A model generated the notes under the pieces. That model made no database searches, had not been told where the DNA came from, and saw only the letters and a program-made list of their open reading frames with translations. A stretch of 5,721 nucleotides of DNA from JANWHF01 sp036276235 (GTDB taxonomy: Bacteria > Planctomycetota > Phycisphaerae > Tepidisphaerales > Tepidisphaeraceae). The stretch lies in assembly GCA_036276235.1 (NCBI GenBank), contig DATBDZ010000305.1, positions 1 to 5,721 of the forward strand, read 5' to 3'. Position 1 is the first letter of the stretch; each line of letters starts with the position of its first letter. Made by a program: the position numbers and the translations under genes. Shown here one piece after another: positions 1-4,368 of the stretch.

Positions 1-48
1 GAGGAGCCTATGGACCAAAACCACCCGTCATCTGACGGGGACCGCTGG

Positions 49-82
49 GAGCCGGATGAGGCGAGAGTCTCAAGTCCGGTTC
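49..82 (+). ncRNA. Group II intron domain V (catalytic hairpin)
   Basis: A 34-nt hairpin with the canonical size and layout of domain V. The lower helix pairs 49-57 with 74-82, including G-U pairs. A two-base bulge (AA, 72-73) follows, then an upper helix 58-62/67-71 closed by a GNRA tetraloop (GAGA, 63-66). The catalytic AGC triad sits at 50-52. In active introns this element binds the two catalytic metal ions. All key elements are intact, so the active-site RNA is not visibly decayed. Confidence 0.9.
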
Positions 83-85
83 TGC

Positions 86-119
86 GAGGGCGTGGGGGTG
101 AAATTCCCCCGCGCTACTC
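86..119 (+). ncRNA. Group II intron domain VI with bulged branch-point A
   Basis: Pairing is 86-88 with 117-119, then A116 unpaired, then 89-98 with 106-115 (with G-U pairs at 89/115 and 93/111) closed by a 7-nt loop at 99-105. A116 sits where the branch-point adenosine that forms the lariat is expected, about 8 nt before the proposed 3' end. The intact bulge supports a splicing-competent lariat intron, although the rest of the ribozyme is not visible. Confidence 0.8.
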
Positions 120-130
120 TCCACACACTT

Positions 131-388
131 ATGGACACCACACAGCTGACTGAAAAACAGCGCCAGGTCATCTTGATGCGCTATACCTACTGCTGGCGGC
201 TGGCGCGCATCGCGATGCGGATGGGAACCACACGCCAATCCGTCTGCGAACTGCTGCAGCGCGCCCATGTCCGCCTGGGATATCCGCGGCTGGCCTGCCG
301 GCCCGTTTGGCCGACCAAGCCTCGCAGACGCCGGCGCAAATCGCTCCATCTCTCCGAACTGCCGGCGGATGTCCTGGACAGCTTGTGA
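131..388 (+). CDS. Small sigma-70 region 4-like helix-turn-helix protein, just downstream of the intron
   Basis: An 85-residue reading frame from ATG at 131. Residues about 6-50 (LTEKQRQVILMRY, then ARIAMRMGTTRQSVCELLQRA) have the pattern of sigma-70 region 4.2/LuxR-type helix-turn-helix domains: an LTxxQRxVxxLRY-like helix, a turn at MGTTR, and a recognition helix with S-V at the expected places. A basic stretch (PTKPRRRRRKS) follows near residues 66-76. It would bind DNA; as drawn it lacks the region 2 needed for a complete sigma factor. There is no Shine-Dalgarno sequence before the ATG, and the frame is open back through the intron end. The segment may therefore be the 3' exon of a longer gene split by the intron, whose 5' exon is off the window. 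An independent small regulator is the alternative. The family pattern is fairly clear; the start is not. Confidence 0.5.
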   Translation: MDTTQLTEKQRQVILMRYTYCWRLARIAMRMGTTRQSVCELLQRAHVRLGYPRLACRPVWPTKPRRRRRKSLHLSELPADVLDSL

Positions 389-432
389 GGAGCAGGAGAA
401 GAGCCGCGCAAAATCGGGAGGATTCCGCAGGT

Positions 433-449
433 GCGATGCAACATGCAAC
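433..449 (+). repeat. GCG(ATGCAAC)2 repeat, copy 1
   Basis: Two tandem heptamers ATGCAAC (436-442 and 443-449) preceded by GCG. The 17-nt unit recurs at 548-564 with one difference. Confidence 0.6.
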
Positions 450-547
450 AAGAGACGAAACGAAATGATTTAAAATTTGATTCACTTTGTTTCATCGGCG
501 GGCAAAGCGGCCGGACACGGTCCTCGAAATGAGGAGCAGTCCTTGTC

Positions 548-579
548 GCGATGCAACGTGCAACCCTTGTGGATGCAAC
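548..579 (+). repeat. GCG(RTGCAAC)2 repeat, copy 2, plus a third ATGCAAC
   Basis: ATGCAAC (551-557) and GTGCAAC (558-564) preceded by GCG match the copy at 433-449 in 16 of 17 positions. A further ATGCAAC lies at 573-579. The unit length of 7 matches the other repeat families in the window. Confidence 0.6.
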
Positions 580-687
580 CGATTGGTGCGAAATCCGGTG
601 CGAAAGGTTGCACGGAGGATCGGATGCATGCTTTGCGCCAAGACGCCAGGAAGACCGATGACATCGATGACAACTTGGACTTACGGC

Positions 688-737
688 GATTTCCGCCCGC
701 GGCGCGACTGGGCGGAAATCACTTCAGGAGTCGCGCC
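688..737. repeat. Perfect 11-bp inverted repeat with a possible H-type pseudoknot
   Basis: GATTTCCGCCC (688-698) is perfectly complementary to GGGCGGAAATC (710-720) around an 11-nt loop. Nine of those loop bases, GGCGCGACT (701-709), are perfectly complementary to AGTCGCGCC (729-737). The two helices interleave as an H-type pseudoknot: stem 1 of 11 bp, stem 2 of 9 bp, connecting loops of 2, 0 and 8 nt. No T-run follows, so it is not an ordinary intrinsic terminator. Both strands could form equivalent stems. The complementarity is seen directly; that it folds in a transcript is inference. Confidence 0.5.
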
Positions 738-797
738 CAGTCGCGCGGTACCCCGATGGCTGCTCAAAACACGGGATCGGTCGCGCGACAGTCGCGC
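729..797. repeat. Cluster of GTCGCGC motifs with a GTCGCGCGAC palindrome
   Basis: GTCGCGC occurs at 730-736, 740-746, 780-786 and 791-797, and inverted (GCGCGAC) at 702-708 and 783-789. The copies at 780-789 form a perfect 10-bp palindrome. Spacings of 10 and 11 nt between pairs are close to one DNA turn, as in clustered protein-binding sites, but no regulator is identified. Confidence 0.4.
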
Positions 798-810
798 GGC
801 GAAAGCCGCG
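795..810. repeat. GAAA-tetraloop hairpin
   Basis: CGCGGC (795-800) and GCCGCG (805-810) form a 6-bp GC stem around GAAA, a stable GNRA tetraloop if transcribed rightward. No T-tract follows on either strand, so it is not a convincing terminator. It may be part of the same structured element as 688-737. Confidence 0.4.
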
Positions 811-892
811 AGTAAATCGATGTAAGTTGATTTCGAGTAGTTCCGCAAAGCGCCCGGAATGGAAACGGCCCCACGTGCAGCTCGGAAGTGCA

Positions 893-1306
893 TCACTGCG
901 GAATCCCGCGGAAGATGCCGTCGTCGTTGACCTCGTCGGCAAATTCTTCGAAGCTCATGTTCGCGGTCGAGAGGTTGTTTTCGATGCCCCACATTTCGCT
1001 TGGGATGACGCGGAACTCATCGCCCGGGTTGTCATGCAGGTCGATCACCAAAATCGGATGTTCCGGGTGAGACAGCGTAAATTGGTCGACGACGAAGATA
1101 AACGTGTGCCGGTAGTTCTTTGGAACCATCGAGAGAAGCTCATTGGGCTTCAAATCCTTTAAACTCTTATCGCTCAAAAAGTCGACATATGCGCGGAATT
1201 CGCCGACGGGCTCCTCGATTTCCTGACAAACGACTTCCCATGCGGCATCATCGGAAAAGTCGGTCCGCAAAACCATTGCATCGCGTGAATCCGGGATCGA
1301 TTTCAT
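893..1306 (-). CDS. DUF6924-like conserved hypothetical protein
   Basis: A 137-residue acidic protein of unknown function. The sequence has the look of the DUF6924 family known from actinomycetes and planctomycetes: an N-terminal VLRTDFSDDAAWE (about 12-24), a central EPVGEFRAYVDFL (32-44), HTFIFVVDQFTL with PEHPILVIDL (67-90), and the most conserved tail FRVIPSEMWGIENNLSTANM followed by FEEFAD and GIFRG (98-134). No signal peptide or membrane segment is visible, so it is probably cytosolic. The start at 1306 is chosen because GGAG lies 7 nt upstream; a longer version starting at 1336 would begin inside the heptamer array. It follows ftsY on the same strand after 84 nt, nearly all repeat, so co-transcription is possible. 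The family is recalled from pattern, not searched. Confidence 0.8.
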   Translation of the reverse strand: MKSIPDSRDAMVLRTDFSDDAAWEVVCQEIEEPVGEFRAYVDFLSDKSLKDLKPNELLSMVPKNYRHTFIFVVDQFTLSHPEHPILVIDLHDNPGDEFRVIPSEMWGIENNLSTANMSFEEFADEVNDDGIFRGIPQ

Positions 1307-1330
1307 TGGGACGCTCCGGGCCTTCACATT

Positions 1331-1386
1331 CAGCATTCAGCATTCAGCATTCAGCACTCAGCACTCAGCATTCAGCAATCAGCATT
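1331..1386. repeat. Heptamer array (CAGCATT)8 between ftsY and the DUF6924-like gene
   Basis: Eight uninterrupted 7-nt units read CAGCATT, with variants CAGCACT (1352, 1359) and CAGCAAT (1373). The array ends 4 nt before the ftsY stop codon (1391-1393) and is followed by a C-rich stretch. The same unit, in reverse orientation and beside a G-rich stretch, recurs at 5673-5700. Confidence 0.9.
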
Positions 1387-1390
1387 TCCC

Positions 1391-2320
<930 letters not shown>

Positions 2321-2325
2321 GGAAC

Positions 2326-2411
2326 AGTTGCCAGTTGCCAGTTGCCAGTTGCCAGTAAAGCAGGAAGACACACGCGTTTTCCTGGCAACTGACAACTGGC
2401 AACTGGCAACT
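2326..2411. repeat. Opposed AGTTGCC heptamer arrays forming a 30-bp stem in the nusB-ftsY spacer
   Basis: Positions 2326-2355 are (AGTTGCC)4 plus AG. Positions 2382-2411 are the reverse complement of the same array with one base different, leaving a 26-nt loop (2356-2381). The structure fills the whole space between the nusB stop codon (2411-2413) and a point 5 nt before the ftsY ATG. No U-run follows, so it does not look like an intrinsic terminator. In the shared mRNA it would be a long near-perfect duplex, a possible RNase III site or a block on ftsY initiation; those roles are inference. Confidence 0.9.
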
Positions 2412-2845
2412 TATTCCTTTTCTACGGTCCCTTCGCTAACCAGCGCCACATTCTCTTTCAAAACAGCATCCAACACCCCATTCACAAACGCCGGGCTTTG
2501 CTCTGTGGAGAATTCTCTTGAGAGCTCGATGGCCTCGTCGATGACGACTTTGGGCGGGGTGGCGGTGTTGGTCAGTTCCCAGACGGCCAGGCGGATCAGA
2601 TTGCGGTCGACCCCCGGCTGGCGGCGGGGGGGCCACTGCGGGGCGATCTTCTCGACGCGCTGGTCGATCGCCTGCCGCTGGTCCCACGCAGATTCAGCCA
2701 TCTGCAGCGCGGCGGCGCGCACGTCCGGATCTTCGGTATTGTTATTCGCGTATTCGCGCGCGGTGTCCATATCGCGCTGTGCGGCGCTGTCCCAGAGAAA
2801 CATCACCTGCATCGCCAGCTCGCGCGTCTTTCGTTTCTTCAACAT
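2411..2845 (-). CDS. nusB: Transcription antitermination factor NusB
   Basis: An RNA-binding helical protein. With NusE/S10 it binds boxA in rRNA leaders and supports antitermination and rRNA maturation. The 144-residue protein has the family marks: basic N-terminus KKRKTRELAMQVMFLWD (3-19), the conserved VDRNLIRLAVWEL (79-91), the PPKVVIDEAIELSREF segment (97-112), and SPAFVNGVLDAVL (117-129). Its length is typical. The start at 2845 is preferred over an in-frame ATG at 2881 because the protein then begins at the conserved basic stretch and a plausible promoter lies between the two. ftsY follows on the same strand after a repeat-filled spacer of 90 nt. NusB-FtsY adjacency is, from memory, common in planctomycetes. 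Confidence 0.95.
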   Translation of the reverse strand: MLKKRKTRELAMQVMFLWDSAAQRDMDTAREYANNNTEDPDVRAAALQMAESAWDQRQAIDQRVEKIAPQWPPRRQPGVDRNLIRLAVWELTNTATPPKVVIDEAIELSREFSTEQSPAFVNGVLDAVLKENVALVSEGTVEKE

Positions 2846-2853
2846 CAGCCCTG

Positions 2854-2881
2854 AGTATAGGAGTCCAACGGCGTTTGTCAT
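2854..2881 (-). promoter_or_regulatory. Candidate nusB promoter giving a near-leaderless mRNA
   Basis: Reading the minus strand, ATGACA (2881-2876, 5/6 to TTGACA) is followed after 16 nt by TATACT (2859-2854, 5/6 to TATAAT). The predicted start of transcription, about 2847, lies 2 nt before the nusB ATG at 2845. It shares its -35 bases with the divergent promoter. Confidence 0.4.
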
Positions 2882-2901
2882 CGGCCGATTGCGGGTACAC
2901 T
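2875..2901 (+). promoter_or_regulatory. Candidate promoter for the divergent 203-aa gene
   Basis: TTGTCA (2875-2880, 5/6 to consensus) and TACACT (2896-2901, 4/6) are separated by 15 nt, which is short. Transcription would start about 2908, two bases before the ATG at 2910. The lack of any Shine-Dalgarno sequence there fits a leaderless message. The -35 overlaps that of the nusB promoter. Confidence 0.3.
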
Positions 2902-2909
2902 AACCGCCC

Positions 2910-3521
2910 ATGGCCGGCCTTGAGGCGGGAAGCGGATTTTTCGGACGAATCGCACGCAAGCTGCGCGGGCAGGGCGCCAGCTCCATCGCGCCCGTGGAGC
3001 TGACGCCGCTCTCGCTGCTGGAGCAAGCCCGCCACGGCTGGCCGGATTATTGCCTGTATCTGCGGCCCATCGCCGGCCCGACTGGATCAATCGAAGACCA
3101 AATGCGTCGGGCGATCCATCCGCTGCCGGTGCTGACGCTGGAGGAATCGGGCCCATCGGCGCTGCTGCCCGATGAATCGCTGCTGGAGCTGGCCAACGCC
3201 GCCCGATTGCTCTGGCTGGTGCCGACGGATAAGGAGCGCGTCTTCGCCCGCCTGCGGCTGATCAAGCAGCAAGGCCCAATCGAGCGCTGCATCTTCCTCA
3301 TGCCCGAGCAAGGGACGCTGGGAACGGTGGATTGGCCGCAAACCTGGACAGCCGCCCGAGACCGCGCGGCGGAGATCGGGATCGAGCTATCGGCTTACAC
3401 CGCGGGAGGCTGGCTGTTCCGCCTCGCGCAAGATGGAAAGGCGAGCACGTTTCGACCGATCGTCAATCCAAACCCGGAAAAGATCGCCCGGGCGATTGAG
3501 GGGATTTGTCAGGAGATGTAG
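2910..3521 (+). CDS. Hypothetical protein, possibly with a Rossmann/TIR-like soluble domain
   Basis: A 203-residue protein I do not firmly recognise. A short basic N-terminus (FFGRIARKLRG, 10-20) leads to a soluble domain with alternating strands and helices: DYCLYLRPIAG (46-56), SIEDQMRRAI (60-69), LLELANAARLLWLVPTDKER (91-110), GPIERCIFLMPEQG (122-135), WPQTWTAARDRAAEIGIEL (142-160) and GGWLFRLAQDG (166-176). The order 'LYLRxF-like strand, ExxL helix, xARLLxLVP strand, FLMP strand, W...A...G helix, G.LF' resembles a soluble domain I remember next to membrane segments in other bacterial proteins; the usual tryptophan-glutamate after the second strand is missing. No transmembrane segment or signal peptide is seen. 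It is divergent from nusB and convergent with the DUF433 gene (13 nt between stops). The coding call is sound; the function is unknown. Confidence 0.75.
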   Translation: MAGLEAGSGFFGRIARKLRGQGASSIAPVELTPLSLLEQARHGWPDYCLYLRPIAGPTGSIEDQMRRAIHPLPVLTLEESGPSALLPDESLLELANAARLLWLVPTDKERVFARLRLIKQQGPIERCIFLMPEQGTLGTVDWPQTWTAARDRAAEIGIELSAYTAGGWLFRLAQDGKASTFRPIVNPNPEKIARAIEGICQEM

Positions 3522-3534
3522 GTCACGCCCGGCC

Positions 3535-3858
3535 TCATTCGGAGGCTGCCCGCTCAGCCTTGAGCCGGCGAACGCGCTCAATAAAAGGCGAGTTCCGTTT
3601 GCTCTGCTCTTCGCGCTTTTGACGTGCGTCTTCCAGCCAAACTGCGACATATTTCGATACTTGCTTTTTATTGTGCAGGTAATAAAGAATGGTGGCGTAA
3701 ACCTGTTCGAGGGTAATCGTCGGGAACCGCTCAGCAATTTGCTCGGCAGTTTGCCCGCGATGGATGTACTCGTACAAGACGCTCTCGATGCCGATCCGAT
3801 GACCCTTGATGCGGATGTCATCGGGGCTCAGGAACGCGAAATAATCGTCTAGCTGCAT
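3535..3858 (-). CDS. DUF433-family protein with a charged C-terminal tail
   Basis: A 107-residue protein. Residues about 12-66 follow the DUF433 pattern: PDDIRIKGHRIGIESVLYEY (12-31), RGQTAEQIAERFPTITLEQVYATILYYLHN (34-63), where a G-x-RI-strand is followed by a winged helix-turn-helix-like fold and the PxLTLEQVxAALxYY signature. DUF433 proteins often act as antitoxins paired with a DUF5615 PIN-like nuclease. No such partner is next to this gene; its upstream neighbour on the same strand is a different small protein. The tail (about 70-107) is helical, highly charged and rich in R, K and E, possibly a coiled or partner-binding segment. The start at 3858 has GGAG 7 nt upstream; frame extension to 4050 lacks protein character. 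Confidence 0.82.
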   Translation of the reverse strand: MQLDDYFAFLSPDDIRIKGHRIGIESVLYEYIHRGQTAEQIAERFPTITLEQVYATILYYLHNKKQVSKYVAVWLEDARQKREEQSKRNSPFIERVRRLKAERAASE

Positions 3859-3875
3859 ATGCAGGCTCCAAGCGT

Positions 3876-3904
3876 ATTGTAGCCGGATATGTCGCCAATG
3901 TGCA
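3876..3904 (-). promoter_or_regulatory. Candidate promoter for the DUF433 gene
   Basis: On the minus strand TGCACA (3904-3899, 4/6 to consensus) and TACAAT (3881-3876, 5/6) are 17 nt apart. Transcription would start about 3869, leaving a short leader that still contains the GGAG ribosome site. It lies in the 58-nt gap after the upstream gene, so the DUF433 gene may have its own transcript. Confidence 0.35.
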
Positions 3905-3916
3905 GCCGTTTGCGAA

Positions 3917-4336
3917 CTACGCAGGTAGCTCAGGTTCACCTTTACGATCGTCGCGCACGGGAAGAGAGCCATCTTCGATGGACTTTTCCAGTTCATCAAA
4001 TGCCGCGGGGTCAACATGTGGACCACCCTGCATGCTTTGCAGCAAAGCAACTGGCGAACTTCGCGTTAGTGCAAGCCGCGGGATGCTTATGATGACAGCT
4101 TCCGGCGTGTCCATGTAGATGAGACACAGGGTACCGTCGGCTCCCCAGTCAAAGTGGAACTCAAGATCTCCGTACTTCCAGACGCTTGGTTCATCGGGTA
4201 CGCGATCGACCGATACATCATGCGGCTCGCCGAAGATACTGCGGACCTGCGACCGCGTCATGCCCAATCGGATTGGGGAAATGTTTCCGGTGGTGGAAAA
4301 CTGTTCAAACCACGTTTTGTAATCGAGCGAAGGCAT
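3917..4336 (-). CDS. Hypothetical protein with a BamE/SmpA-like motif
   Basis: A 139-residue protein of unknown function. It starts MPSLDYKTWFEQF, then ISPIRLGMTRSQVRSIFGEPHD (about 19-40), the 'GMTxxxVRxxFGEP' signature seen in BamE/SmpA/OmlA and related small folds, followed by VWKYGDLEFHFDWGADGTLCLIYMD (52-76), a strand-rich segment fitting the same fold. The rest (about 80-139) is acidic and proline-rich and ends PELPA. There is no lipoprotein signal or hydrophobic N-terminus, so it is not the outer-membrane BamE subunit itself; the resemblance is to the fold only. The start at 4336 is chosen with AGGTG about 11 nt upstream; a GTG at 4351 is an alternative. It begins 32 nt after the oxidoreductase stop codon and 58 nt before the DUF433 gene, all on one strand. 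Confidence 0.72.
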   Translation of the reverse strand: MPSLDYKTWFEQFSTTGNISPIRLGMTRSQVRSIFGEPHDVSVDRVPDEPSVWKYGDLEFHFDWGADGTLCLIYMDTPEAVIISIPRLALTRSSPVALLQSMQGGPHVDPAAFDELEKSIEDGSLPVRDDRKGEPELPA

Positions 4337-4368
4337 CGGACAACCGGCCACCTGTTCGTGCGATCGAT

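Larger units (their letters stand above)
1..124 (+). mobile_element. 3' end of a group II intron (retroelement), truncated by the window edge
   Basis: The end of a self-splicing group II intron. Visible parts are a short hairpin at 24-39 (CCCGTCA/TGACGGG), then domain V (49-82) and domain VI (86-119). The 3' splice site is placed at about 124 because bacterial group II introns end in AY and an AC lies 8 nt after the bulged adenosine at 116; AC also occurs at 125-126, so the boundary is uncertain by a few bases. The reverse transcriptase/maturase normally encoded in domain IV would lie upstream, outside the window. Nothing before position 49 can be recognised as RT sequence. The intron runs in the same direction as the helix-turn-helix gene that starts at 131. 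The domain V fold gives high confidence; the subclass cannot be decided from this fragment. Confidence 0.85.
389..892. other. Gene-free repeat-rich region
   Basis: About 500 bases between the helix-turn-helix gene and the DUF6924-like gene. Open frames here (for example 477-815 and 487-825 on +, 681-992 on -) overlap each other and show no recognisable protein pattern. The region instead contains repeated GCGATGCAAC motifs (433, 548), a repeated TGAGGAGCAG (386 and 530), GGTGCGAAA twice at 12-nt spacing (585, 597), CGATGACA twice at 9-nt spacing (656, 665), a perfect 11-bp inverted repeat (688-720), several GTCGCGC copies (730-797) and a GAAA-capped hairpin (795-810). It could be a decayed gene, a noncoding RNA or a repeat landing zone; the sequence alone does not decide. 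Confidence 0.5.

Noticed and set aside
1..153. Open frame through the intron end (ATG at 10, stop at 151-153)
   Set aside because: It reads straight across domains V and VI and the splice site; the bases are fixed by RNA structure, so this is not a protein gene.
477..825. Overlapping plus-strand open frames of 112 codons each
   Set aside because: Two frames over the same bases, rich in R and S from GC-rich repeats, without a ribosome site or recognisable pattern.
1331..1386. CRISPR-like array
   Set aside because: Units are 7 nt with no spacers, far too short for CRISPR repeats, and no cas genes are present.
2321..2395. N-terminal extension of FtsY
   Set aside because: Would translate the AGTTGCC repeats; the family's N-terminal helix begins at the ATG at 2320.
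3543..3560. Terminator between the convergent genes (AGGCTG/CAGCCT stem)
   Set aside because: Only a 6-bp stem, inside the end of the DUF433 gene, and no T-run on either side.
3922..3943. tRNA-like D-arm and T-arm words (GGTAGCTCAG followed by GGTTCACC)
   Set aside because: The two words are adjacent, not at tRNA spacing, and no acceptor or anticodon stem can be drawn; the stretch lies at the end of the 139-aa gene.
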